The notes under the pieces were generated by a model, which saw only the letters and a program-made list of their open reading frames with translations, was not told where the DNA came from and made no database searches. From Blasia pusilla (lineage: Eukaryota > Marchantiophyta > Marchantiopsida > Blasiales), in NCBI GenBank assembly GCA_050084515.1, contig CM114274.1:3658001-3722000 (forward strand): a stretch of DNA of 64,000 nucleotides, in the 5' to 3' direction. Position numbers and translations under genes: made by a program. Shown piece after piece: positions 46,311 through 56,943 of the stretch; position 1 is the stretch's first letter; each line of letters starts with the position of its first letter.

Positions 46311-48790
46311 CTATTGAATCCTGAGTGTGTATTGTTTGTCCTCTACAGTTGAAGCTTCGAAGAAGATAGGGTTGAGCACCTCATCAGCTACATCTCCTCC
46401 ATCTCCACTCCAAGTGGTTTCAGATATGTCATCTTTCATGGACATTTCCAAAACGTCCTCGTCTCCATGGAGCAACTTGAGAGCTGGCTCACTGTACCAT
46501 TCATAATGGATATCTTCCACAATTCTGGTTTAGACGTACCGGTATTTGCAATAGTCGACAAAGTATCGTTAGTAACGACATGATATCTCTGCAGGGACAA
46601 CGAATTGACCATTTATAGGGACATATACTGATATGGAGAGGGTCGCTAGCAGGACCATTCTCTTAGGCATTATACAAGTTCCGATTGTCAAGACACGAAA
46701 CCTCCAGATCAGTTCCTTGAGGAACCTCTATCGCAACTTCCGAGGGCCATGAAATGCGTGAATTTAGTAGTCGAGAAGTCCTAATAGAGACTAAAAGACA
46801 AACCTGCAGAAGTCGATTCTCTTCTCTTTTCCTGAGAACTGGCAGGTCATTCACAGGTTTCTCCAAATCATTTTCCATATTTTGATTGGCTATTTGATAT
46901 GAGTGGTTTCGACGAGTGTCTTCTTCTCTGGAGGATCCTCTCTTACGAATGAGGCACCAGTGGGCTCGGCACTCTAGTTCTCCTCGACATGGATGTTGTA
47001 GCCAGAGTCGAATGTGCGACTTCGTGCATTCCCAATTATGTCAACTACTCGAATTGGAAGCCCGAGATGGTAAATCCAGGGTGGGATTCGTGACCTTCCA
47101 CGCCTTAGAACAATCAGAGGGTCCTCAATGGCCCTCAAAGCTCTTACAAACGCAGGGGCCAGGATAAATCTCTGCTAGTTATCATGCTTGAATCCGCTAT
47201 GAGCAGAGAACATCTAAGGTAACTCTATCATGAAAATTTTCGGGAGCCCCTCTCTTATGTAGCTGGATTTATCGTTCATAATATTTATGAGATCATTGGT
47301 TGTGTTTTGTCGAATTTTTACATCCGTAGTATTGATGCAGATAGTCAATGCTATTATGATCAGACGGAGAATTACCTTTGGTCGGTACCAAGTCCAACGG
47401 ATACCCTCATCACGGAGCCAAAACACATCATTTGAGTTGAAGCTTCCCAAAATATGAAGAGTTAAGTCCAAAAGTAACCGGAGGGCTCCTTGGAAACGAG
47501 GATGACTGGTGTAGCTAGCGTTCATAACTGAAGTGAAGCATGAGATATTTTTGTCGCCTGTCATATGGTTGATCACCATGCCTAGACCACTCACATAGCC
47601 ACCTAGTGAGTGCTCTAGGATGATGATTTGGGGCAGATCCAAAAGAGTTAGATCGAAGAATTTTAGGATAGAAGCAAACGAGCCAGCCATAGCAAAGCCT
47701 TGGATCTGGGGGGATTTGGTTTGGTCAAAGATGACGATCGAATTGGACGCGTACATGTGTGGAAAAGTTGTTTCGCAGTTGTTTACAGAAGTGCTGGAGG
47801 TTAGCCCACTCTTGGAAGGTCTGGGATTCATGTGCATCCAAAGCCATTGAGTGAACATAGAAGTGACCGAATAGCACGATGATCGCACTGTTCGGCACTT
47901 CTTTGAATCTTCTTAGGATCAATTGGTTTAATTAAGAACTTTTGATTACCTATCGTCAAATCCAAGAGGCTACAAAGTGCGTAACTCTATCTCTTCTGAC
48001 ATTGAAAGTTATTGTCTGCGATCTGCCTTCCTCACATCTACCAAATACGGCCAAACTTTTCTCATACACAAGTTTCCTGCTGAATCAAGTAGGTTTGATC
48101 TGTCTGATGTACGAGGTCGGGATTGGGATCTTGCACGGGTTTTGGTTCTTCCTCTACTTCAATCTATACCTTCCAGTTCTCTGGAGTAGGACATGGCCAG
48201 AGTATGGTTTCGTACTCTTGATCAGGAAGAGTGAGAAGGCATTCTAGAGAGAATGTGAAGAATAACACGGGAAATAGTAAGAAAAATAAATTCACCCACC
48301 AAAAAGCGACAAGGGAAGGGTAAAGGGAAAAGCACACAATGTTCGAATGAATTTCTACATAAAAAAACCCACGTAATGTCATGTCACAAGCCAGAATAGG
48401 AAGTAGAGGGGTTTTAAAGCAATTGGTTCCCAAGTTCGGGTCCAATTTCACATAGACTTTATGTTTGTACTCACTTCTTTCTGGGTCTTCTTTCCACGAT
48501 TCAACTTCGAGGCTTTTGTATCCGGCTTTGTATCCCCTTCGCATCCTCTTTGAATCCCCTCCGGATTGGTCTCCAAACTTAGGGAAATTCGTGACACAGA
48601 ATAATACTAAGTGACAAGATACCCCACGAGACACAGACCGGATCTCACGAAAGCCATTCTTGCAATTTTCATCAAGCCAACGTAAAAATCTTTTGTACTT
48701 ACCTTGTGAAGAAGCTTGATTCCAACTTCAATCTTGGAGAGCCTCGATGTGACGTTGAGCACGAAAGCGGCATGAGTTCATTAAGCCCTA
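46311..48790 (-). pseudogene. Unrecognised exon-like region
   Basis: Several minus-strand segments look coding: 48658-48430 (RRGYKAGYKSLEVESWKEDP), 48240-48164, 47922-47725 (NSAIIVLFGHFYVHSMALDA), 47660-47390 (IIILEHSLGGYVSGLG, RFQGALRLLLDLTLHILGSF, DEGIRWTWYRPK) and 46520-46311 (acidic). A GTAATT donor follows WYRPK and an AAG|GTAAGT donor lies at 48703. Frames are not contiguous and stops intervene, so this is a spliced host gene, its pseudogene, or a captured fragment. The family was not recognised; the EHSLGG motif alone is not enough for a hydrolase call. Confidence 0.35.
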
Positions 48791-50822
48791 AACGTGCTAC
48801 GGTAAGTGTTTCAACGAACATCGTAAGGGTGTCCTAAACGGGATTAGTTTGGGATGTAAGCATTCCAACACGGCTCTAAGGATGGTCCAGTAAGCATTCT
48901 GACCACTCCGAAAGGGTTTCCATGGTCCAGTAAGCATTGAGACAACTCCGGAAGGGTTCCCATGGGATCTGAGGTCGAAAATGAAATTTGGTCGTTTAGG
49001 GTTCCTCTCAGGCATTGGATCTCAACTACCTCCATCTCCACCGCCTACGTAGAATGCAGCCTGATTGGTTATTAGTTTGGTGCGGTGGATCGACTCCTAC
49101 AGAATGCTAAAATTTCATTGGCCAATAGAGGGATCAACCGTCCACACCTGAAATATATTTCCGGACTTAGAGTTCATTCTCACCGCCTTAGCAACCATAT
49201 GAGCATTGATGATCGTTCATACGCATGTGAACCTGCATGCCTACCATGGATGCACATGATGAATATCAGCCAAGAGCATGACCATGGATATCCGGTATGT
49301 ATGGGGGTCGAGGGGTAACTATGAGAGTCTAGGGGAAAGTCCGATATCCGACCCAGAGGGCGGATATTTAGAAGTCGGCCGGGAGAAACTTCCCGGCTGA
49401 CTAGGCACGACCCGAGTAACGGGTCGGGAGAGGGGATCGCGTGTAAGTAGGGGAGGTAGGGGGGTTCCAGGGGTTCTGGAGGACCAGGGTCCAGAGCCAT
49501 AAAGGCTCTGAGTTCTCGGTTTATCGAGATCCCTCTTCTCCGTTTTCACCCCCCGTCTTCTCTCTTTATGTTCCGTTAGTCAGTCCGTCCGGACGTCCGT
49601 AATAGCGCTGTTCCGTTAAAGCTCTATCGTCCCCCCGGCTCCCCCCAGTCTCCTTCAAACTGGGGTGCTGACTCTAGTCTGGTCGGAACCGGGAGTGAGG
49701 TGAGAATTGAGAAGAGCAGGAGTGATGGTAGTACGTGCGAGCACGACTGCCTAAGAACATTCTCTCCTTCTTTCTCTTGTAGAACGAGAAAATTTTGTCT
49801 TGTTCATATACTCTTTTGCCTGTTTGTCCTTTAGTGTGCAATTATTTTCTACGTGGGGCTTTTTCCAGTTTGAGGGGTTTGGAGGGGTATTTTTTTATGG
49901 GCCTCTTGGGCTATGGTTCTTTTTAATTTTTTCTTTTGCTATTTTGGATTCTCGATGTGGTCTATTTCCTTTATAAGAAGAAGGTAATTTTAGTGTTCGA
50001 TTCTTGGGGGAATTTTTGTTTGCTTGGATGTGATCATTTTGGGGCTCCTTTGAGTTTTTTTTTTCCTTTCTCTCCATGATATCCCCTTTTGTAGCGAATG
50101 TTTTTTCCCTCTAAAATTATTTTTGGCTGACCCAAAAATTGGAACATGTACGCTCCAAGAGAATTCTGATCTCCACATTCATTCCTGTTCCATTCATCAG
50201 AAACGTACGAGGAAAGGCACATGCCAAAAAAAAAGGAAGTAGCCTCGGAAATGAAAAAAAATAGTAAAAAATCAAGAGAAAAAAGGTACGCATCCAGCTA
50301 GAGCATGAAGAAGAATGCACAATGTCAATCTAACGTAGTGAAACAATGAGAGGCTTGAAATTGTAAAAGTGATGGAAAAAAAATCCTTGGAAGGACTTAA
50401 CATATGCCAATCATTTGGAGTGACTTAAGAGGTCGTTCATATGGGTACATCCCTCGCTCGCACTTGTAGAGATGAAATGTTTTGGAATGTACTTCTTGGA
50501 GAAGAAAATAGAGAGAACATATTAAGAAATGAGAATAATGTGGGTGCTTTAAGGAGAAAGTAAACTTTGGAGACGATATCTCTAAGAAGAAGACTATAGA
50601 GAAGAGTATATATAGTCTATGAAAATGAAGGCTCACACTTATGTTCATAGAAGGGCTCTCAAAATAGGTGTACGAGTGAAAAATCTCACCATGTAAGACA
50701 GATCCTAGAAAACTAATTTAAGTTAATGTAGCATGCCTTACATCATATTGACTTTGCACATCTATAAAAATAAAATATAAATAAAAACATTACATCTCCA
50801 TGAAAAGGGCCCTCCCCTCGGG
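48791..50822. other. Spacer with short tandem repeats
   Basis: A ~40-bp unit is repeated at 48884-48963 (ATGGTCCAGTAAGCATT... twice). The part 49050-49740 is GC-richer without a recognised gene. The rest is AT-rich. Confidence 0.4.
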
Positions 50823-51516
50823 TGTCGTGCGCATACACATCGCTCACAACATACATCGCTGTCATCGAACACACACACAAACACGCATGATCCCATGCTA
50901 ACTCATGGGATCGTGCGTGTTTAGGACTTATGGGATCCAAACAACGAGACAAGAAGTACTAAAATATCTCCAATTAAAATAAGATCCAATCTCTCTCTAC
51001 ACCATCTCATACTATAGCTCTCAAAGGTGTGCACTCTCTCTCATGTCAAACCAAACCCACTCTCCTAATGAGAGGTGACGTGCGCATACACATTGCTACA
51101 CAACATACATCGCTGTCACCAAACACACTCACAAGACAAGGGACCATAGCTCCGCCGCCTCATGCCAAGAAGTTCAACAAAGAGAGAATGAGCTCTCAAG
51201 CTCTCTCTCCTTGAGGTATACCCCTCTCCTCTCCTAGTAACTTATTCTCCCAAGTCACCTCCTTGGCTCTTGACCTGATGTAGGAGGTCAAGGGCCACTT
51301 ACCAAAAATAGAAAGTTGATCATATACTCAAAATGGTACTTACCTAAAATAGTAAGTTCCTCAATATGGCTCCAAATGAGCCGAAACGAAGGGGAAACCT
51401 GCTCTGTCAAGTTTCCCGGAGCCTCAGCAAGTCATCCTTGACTTATTGAGCGTGTCCTCCACTACTCACAAAGGCGCTCTACTAGATCTCACCGATCTAT
51501 CCTAAAAGACGCGATA
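50823..51516 (+). repeat. LTR-like repeat D, copy 1
   Basis: Starts TGTCGTGCGCATACAC and ends near TCCTAAAAGACGCGATA. It matches 59130-59781 in inverse orientation and 61515-62025 in the same orientation. Compared with the others it holds an extra ~45 bp at about 51078-51122 that duplicates its own start. TG...CA-type ends in the 59.1-kb copy suggest an LTR. Confidence 0.65.
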
Positions 51517-51518
51517 GC

Positions 51519-51646
51519 TGTCGTGCGCATACACATTGCTACACAACATACATCGCTGTCACCGAACACACACACAAACACACACGATCCCATGCTAACT
51601 CATGGCATCCAAACAACGAGACAAGAAGTACTAAAATATCTCCAAT
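51519..51646 (+). repeat. Partial repeat D next to the family-B 3' end
   Basis: A second copy of the first ~127 bp of repeat D (TGTCGTGCGC to AATATCTCCAAT) follows copy 1 after two bases. On the minus strand it runs TTGGAG... to ...GCGCACGACA and sits directly after a purine-rich tract, where the 3' LTR of family B should begin. Confidence 0.6.
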
Positions 51647-51660
51647 CGCCCCCCTAGCTG
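51647..51660 (-). other. Candidate polypurine tract of family B
   Basis: The minus strand reads AGCTAGGGGGGCG directly before the repeat-D piece. Position and composition fit a plus-strand primer site, though it is interrupted by C and T. Confidence 0.4.
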
Positions 51661-51832
51661 GTGGCTAGGTTTCTCTAACTCCAGATAGCCATCTATCCCT
51701 ATCTACCATGATATACATCTCTCGAACGCTAAGAGCAATAAGGCCGGGTGCTCATGTGGCCCCATCGTTAGTCGCCGTCCTCTCATCCATGTCACAGAAA
51801 AAGTCGGAATCGAAACCTACCTAGTATCTTCT

Positions 51833-52183
51833 CTATGTACATCTGGGACACATCCATCGTCCCTGAGGAACCCTAGTGAGAGGTGGCATCAGACATGCCA
51901 TATGATAACCTCTCGAACATCCATCACATACTAGCATGGTGGCTGCACCACGGGCAAAACCGCACAACATACAACGCAAGCCTGTAGGAACTACTGCTAA
52001 GCTCAGATCTACTGTACCATCAATGTTAGGAAGGTGACATGGCGCACAATTACGCACATGGTCCTTCCATACCATACCATCGCGTCCCTCCAGCAAGAGA
52101 ACACCGGATGGCAAAACGTCACGCACTCTCAGGATAGTGCGCTTTGCAATCACATCCAATGTCATCGGTGCCGTCTGCTGCAA
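51833..52183 (-). pseudogene. Integrase C-terminus with PHD finger (family B)
   Basis: The minus-strand frame of 116 residues begins MQQTAPMTLDVIAKRTILRV, a DNA-binding tail of gypsy integrase, and includes CAPCHLPNIDGTVD. The last ~48 residues are a PHD finger: CMLC, then CDGC, then H-x2-C (YHMAC), then W-M-C-P-R-C. All eight zinc ligands (C4HC3) are present. PHD fingers read histone H3 tails, so in this position the domain could steer integration to particular chromatin, as chromodomains do in chromoviruses. The tail is cleanly open to its stop just after CPRC. A TAG about 15 codons upstream separates it from the rest of integrase. Confidence 0.85.
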
Positions 52184-52189
52184 ATAGAC

Positions 52190-53100
52190 ATAATCTCCCT
52201 GATGAAACCTCTAGATAGTTGATCGATAACCACCATCCCGAATAGTCACATGCCTCAACGTATCTCGATGTTGCGCAATCGCCAAGTTCTCGAACGCCAT
52301 AGGCATCACTCTTCAAAACAACTCAGCCCTGTGAGAACATGCTCGCATCCATACATCTGGGTCATCAAGGTCCAACACCTCACTAGCATCTTGACGAATG
52401 GCCGCAGGTAAATATGGCTCTCGGCCATAAAGTAGCAAGTACGGTGAAAAAGATGCTAAGGATGCCTACCTGTTGAATCTGTATCCCATCGCCAACCAAG
52501 GCAACTGGAGGTCCCAATCTCCTAGGTGACCTCTCTGCAAGCCATACTTGCGTAAACCCCTCTTCACCATCTACACAACTCTCTCCGCTAATCCATCTGC
52601 CTTGGGATGATCTCGCAAAGTCGTGCGATGGTCGATCAGCGCTTGATCAGACAAGGCCTGGAACTCACCGCAAAACTCGGTACCCTAGTCTATCAACACC
52701 TCAACCGATGCGCCATAATGACTCAGCACTTTGTCAAGGAAGGCATAAGCTACTCCCTCACTCACTTTGTCAGGCAATGTAATCAACTCAATCCACTTCG
52801 AGAAGTGCTCGACCATCACCAAGACATAACGACTGTGACACTCCGTCAAAGGCCAAGGTCCTGCAAAATCCAAACTCTATCTATACCCTAAGCCCATGAT
52901 CGGTAATGGATGCAAGTGTGGAGTTGGAGCATTGAACGATGCTCGGACCCGATCACACACTATGCATCTGGCAACAAACTGCTGAACGTCAGGTTGCATG
53001 CCTCGCCACCAATACTGAATCTGGAGCAAGCTGTACGTCCGCTTCACCCCAAAGTGACCCAACTCCTCGTGGGCATGCTGCACTAGTTGTGCTCTCTACA
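52190..53100 (-). pseudogene. Integrase core (family B)
   Basis: The minus strand carries the zinc-binding HHCC region (QHAHEELGHFGVKRTY ... CIVCDRV). The catalytic core follows: SLDFAGP with the first Asp, VLID followed by GTEFCGEF with the second Asp, and KADGLAERVV with the Glu of DDE. IAMGYRF-like GYRFNR and SPYLLLYGREPYLPAA follow, typical of gypsy integrase. Stops within the frame are TAG at expected Trp (GYR*SLDFAGP) and Gln (ID*GTEF, RVV*MVKRG, NR*ASLAS) positions; one TGA lies near 52330. Catalytic residues are intact, so disruption is mainly by stops. Confidence 0.85.
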
Positions 53101-53317
53101 AAGGATGCGGCACTACGCGTACTTTGCCATCCTCCTAAACCCTCAAAACATGTGTCCCCTCCCAACGGAACCGTCTGGCCCGCTATAGGATCCGATCCCG
53201 CTCTCTAGCACCCACGGTGCTCGCAACGCTGCCAGTCTGAAGGTACTCCAAGACTACTCCATCATCATGAATATCTCGGCCATCTATCATCTTCTCACTG
53301 GCATCGGGATCCAAGGA

Positions 53318-53893
53318 CTATCCACTAGACCTCGCCATCGAAGTCTCCACACTCTGCCTCTCCATAGCCAACATGCCTAAAAAGGCTGACGCGTGCCATC
53401 CTGGCACTGACTCCTCATCACTCTCTCCATGCCATCGAGCTCCAGTCACATCTCGCTGACTCAGGCATGGGTTACGACTCAACCCATCTACATCCTGGTT
53501 GAGCTTCCCAAGTCTATGTACCACGTGAAAATCATACTCCTGCAACAACAGAGCCCATCTTGCAAGCTTCCTTGTAAGCTTGTCGGAATCCATTAACCAC
53601 TTCAGTGGTTGATGATAAGTGATGATGGTAAAGGGGTTGCCGAATAAGTAACACTTGAAATGCGCGAGAGCCCACACTGCAGCCAAGCACTCACCCTCAT
53701 ACAAGTTGTACTTCGCCTCTACAGCGTTGTTCGAGCGGCTAGCGTAAGCCATCACAAACTCTCTACCCTCATCATCATGCTGGGTGAGCACCGCTCCAAG
53801 CCCCAACGTGCTCCAATATGTGTGCAACTGGAAAGGACGCCCCCTGATCGGTCTCCTCAAGATGGGCACAGACGTCAACCTGTCCTTGAGCAA
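53318..53893 (-). pseudogene. RNase H domain (family B), catalytic Asp lost
   Basis: An open 191-residue frame: LTSVPILRRPIRGRPFQLHT, LGLGAVLTQHDDEGREFVMA, EGECLAAVWALAHFKCYLFG, QPLKWLMDSDKL and ARWALLLQEYDFHV. The usual Asp of the first motif (T-D-W/A-S) is Tyr (HTYWS). The Asp of the TDHQPLK motif is also Tyr (ITYHQPLK). The Glu of EGECLAAVWA is kept. Loss of two catalytic Asp residues should abolish RNase H activity. After the domain, LNQDVDGLSRNP marks the junction to the integrase part. Confidence 0.85.
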
Positions 53894-54860
53894 CTAAAAT
53901 GCTTGCTCCTACTCATCCCCCCAGTGCCACTCGTGATCCATCTTGGTCAAAAAGGTCAGCGGCTTCCCAATCTAACTGAATCCCTTGACGTACCGCCAAT
54001 AGAAGTTCGCCAATCCCATAAATGCGCGAACACGACTCACATCTATAGGGCGTGGAATGCGTGAGATAGCCTATACCTTTGTCTACTAAACACCAAGGCT
54101 CCCTGGGTATATTGTATGACCCAAGTACTCAATCTGGTCATAGAAGAACTTGCACTTTCCTGGATGTAGCTTCACCCCATGTAATTGCAATCGTCAAAAC
54201 ACCTCCTCTAGATGTCGCTCATGCTCCTCAACCGTGGCGCTAAAGACTACGATGTCATCAATATAATACCTAGCCAAATCCAGACCAGCCAAAGACCCTA
54301 TCCAAGACCCTCTGAAACTCAGCCCGGGTCGTTCTTTAACCCAAATGGTAAGAACCGCCACTGGTACAAACAATCCTTCCCGTGAGGATCGATGCCCCAA
54401 AATGCCATCTTCTACTTGTCCTCCAATCTGATAGGCAGCTGATGGTATCTGGCTCGCAAATCCAATGAATTGAAAACCTTTGCATGACCAATCACATCAA
54501 AGATCTCCTCAGGGGTGGGCATGGCATACCTATCGGACTTCGTCAGCCGATTGATAGATCGGTAATCCCCACACATCCGCCTATCCGTTCAGTTGCCATG
54601 GACATCCTTCTTGGCGGGCATGACAGTGGCAGATGCATACTCCCCATGCGACATCTCCACTAGTCCTGCTCCAACCAAGTCATGGATCCTACTCTGAATC
54701 AGAGCCCTCTCCATATCACTCTACCTGTAGGGTCGTCGGAAGATCAGCGTATCAGTCGGCAACTCAATGCGGATCCCCGGTCCCTTTAGCATACCCAAAT
54801 CCTCCATGCTAAACGCAAAGCAGCTCCTATAACTCGTGAGGAATTTATGTATTTCGGCGC
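53894..54860 (-). pseudogene. Reverse transcriptase (family B)
   Basis: The minus strand has ERALIQSRIHDLVGAGLVEM, then ATVMPAKKD, RMCGDYRSINRLTKSD, the first catalytic block FNSLDLRARYHQLPI, CLYQWRFLPFGLKN, the active-site YIDDIVVFS, and RVRAFMGLANFYWRYVKG. These are standard gypsy RT motifs in order. Two frameshifts lie between FLPFGL and YIDD. In-frame stops are mainly TAG at probable Gln (GV**TKV*AIS, FS*IGK, DE*EQAF*LLK), plus a TGA at a probable Trp (GN*TDRRMC). Catalytic Asp residues are retained. Confidence 0.85.
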
Positions 54861-55119
54861 CGCTCTCCTCTTGTCAACTTAGGGCCCATATCTAGCTCCC
54901 AAGTCTCCATTCTGACTACGGTAGGACTCTCCGGCACGGATATCGGTGGTTGCTATGGTGCAACCCCGTCTCGAACAACAACACTCGACCGCTCTCCTAC
55001 AGCCAACTACAAACTCTGATCTCCTCCACATGCAGTGCCCAAAACCACGCTCGATGTTGTGGCTATCATCTCCTGGCGTACCTGCAAAAAATCCCAAGAA
55101 GTCCAAGGGTGTCTCTGTC

Positions 55120-56243
55120 AATCTCCCCTGGTGTGTCGATCTCCTCGAGTCTCGTCCCCAACCACTGCCTCCACTATCTCAGTAGGCATGGGGCTCACCA
55201 ACGCAACCGTTGTGATCTGTCGCGATCTCATCCGACGCTGCTCAGCCACTCCCAAGCTGAAGATCCATGTCAAACACTTCGGGTCCATCGCCTGACCCAA
55301 GACATGGCCTCATGATGCCTCTGATACTAACGAGACTGCCGTCACTCCTGGAGGAAATCCCATTGCCCGCTCTCTCTCGTCGGCATTGGGCTCCATCAAC
55401 CTCTGAACGTGGTCATCCCAAACTAAGCCAGGACCGCTTGGTTTGGGATGACCCTGCCGATCTCCTTGTATGCATAGGAAGCGGGAAAACTCAAAAACAT
55501 GGGAAGGCTGCCCGCGGCCTGCCTACCCTGTTGACCACAGTCAACGGTGGTGGATCATCGTGCGTCACTGCCTGTGAGCGACGACCTGGATCTAGAATGG
55601 AATCCACTAATAAATGGGAGGGGCGCTCCACTCTCGCATACGCCCTCCATAACACCGCATGGGGCATCAAGTTGGTCCACCATAGACGCGGGCGATGGGC
55701 TCTAGAACCTACACTCGCCGTATCCAAGAACACTGTTGGGCCAATCCAAGCACGCACCTAATGAGCACTCGTCACCACCCGTGACCTGGAGTCTCCTAAG
55801 ATGGGCACATTCTCCAGAATGTAGGCTGGAGAACGAGACGGGTGCTCCTGCAAGTGTGGTAAGACCCTCAACATCTCCCAAAACAACCTGGACCGAGTGT
55901 CAACCAACCCGCTGCCTTGTCTAGCACTCAATTGGCCCTGACATGGCCAACCAGGAATGACCAAATCAATGGTACGTAACCGGTGTAAGTCCTGCGCCCC
56001 CAGCAACAAAATATCCCTCAGTAGGGAACTCTAGAACCCCTGTACCGCCCACGCAGACAATAAGGCGGGAAAACGTAGGCGTAATTGTGCCATATGTTGT
56101 AGTGAGACGGGCCTCGCAACATCATCACTTTCCACATACAGGTACTGCTGCACTCGCACTCCTGCTTGTAAAACAGCGGCTAAACCCGGTGCTAATTCCT
56201 CTAAAGAGATCTAACACTCGAATACCCTCCTCCAGGGTACACT
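55120..56243 (-). pseudogene. C5 cytosine DNA methyltransferase domain in family-B Pol
   Basis: Read on the minus strand in three frames, the motifs occur in the canonical order. Motif I is VLDLFRGISTG (about 56181-56220), continuing GLAAVLQAG after a frameshift, then YLYVESD (motif II). Motif IV with the catalytic Cys is IDLVIPGWPCQGQLSA (55922-55970), then DTRSRLFWEMLRV. Motif VI is AYILENVPILG (about 55800-55825). Motif VIII is HRPRLWWTNLMP (about 55670-55695). Motif IX-like is ERERAMGFPPGVT (about 55345-55375), and motif X-like is LGQAMDPKCLTWIF (about 55265-55300). Organisation and local wording resemble DNMT3-type enzymes, which add methyl groups to cytosine using AdoMet. The PCQ catalytic motif and ENV are intact. 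TAG stops (PIM*C, QGF*S, SAH*V) and two or three frameshifts disable this copy. The block lies between protease and RT, so it was part of the polyprotein rather than a neighbour gene. Confidence 0.8.
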
Positions 56244-56943
56244 ACATAATGGGTGTGGTATCCAAGGGTGTCATCGTAGCACTCCCTGCTACCTCGGGTT
56301 CCTCATACCCATCACACTCTGGTGCAAATGCCTCGCTACAAACGGTTTGCACGTGCTCACCTGCCAATCGTTGAAGCTCCTCAATCGAGCCCCACAACGG
56401 CATCTCTCCTCCACGGAATGATGCGGCTACCATAACACTTCTCTCCATAGAAATGTCAGGAATAGGAGTATCCTCTGCATGGACATGTCCCTCAATCAAA
56501 TCACTAGGCCAAGTAATGGCACTGCTAAATGATGCTAAGGTCGCCATCTCTCCTGGACGTTGCTCGATCACTGCACATGTGGATCGAACGGGTAATGAGC
56601 TAAGGCGCCCATCACCTGACTGCCATCCTGGTCTGTAGGACGCTGACTCTTCCCACTAATCCAGGGAAAATTGCATTCGGTATAGCACTGCTCCACCAAC
56701 CAAGACGTCGTAGGACTCTGCATCAGTCACTATCGCCTTGGCTCGCACCACGGACTCATCTGTAGGATGTCCTGGGCAAATCCTCACCATGACCTCATGT
56801 CGGGTGATATACTCTGTGGTACTCGCTCCACCCAAGGATGTATATATCCGGAATGGACAACGCTCCACATTGGCTCTCGTCAAGCCCAATCCTCTGAATG
56901 ATGCTTTCCCCAACATCAGGGGTTGCGCTCCTGAATCCAACAA
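56244..56943 (-). pseudogene. Protease and protease-methyltransferase linker (family B)
   Basis: The minus-strand frame 56943-56656 starts MLDSGAQPLMLGKASFRGLG; LDSGAQ is the retropepsin active site D-S-G. ESYDVLVGGAVLYRMQF marks the end of the protease fold. After a TAG (SLD*WEESASYRP) the frame continues as a ~130-residue linker (VIEQRPGEMATLASF ... TMTPLDTTPIM) to the methyltransferase. The old fragment at 8.4-8.9 kb matches this protease closely. Confidence 0.75.

Noticed and set aside
47390-47660. Alpha/beta hydrolase call from EHSLGG
   Set aside because: The nucleophile-elbow-like motif stands alone; no matching Asp/His context or family length could be shown.
48659-48702. A confident 44-bp intron
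   Set aside because: The splice sites look good but the intron is shorter than usual for plants, so it is recorded only as a possibility.
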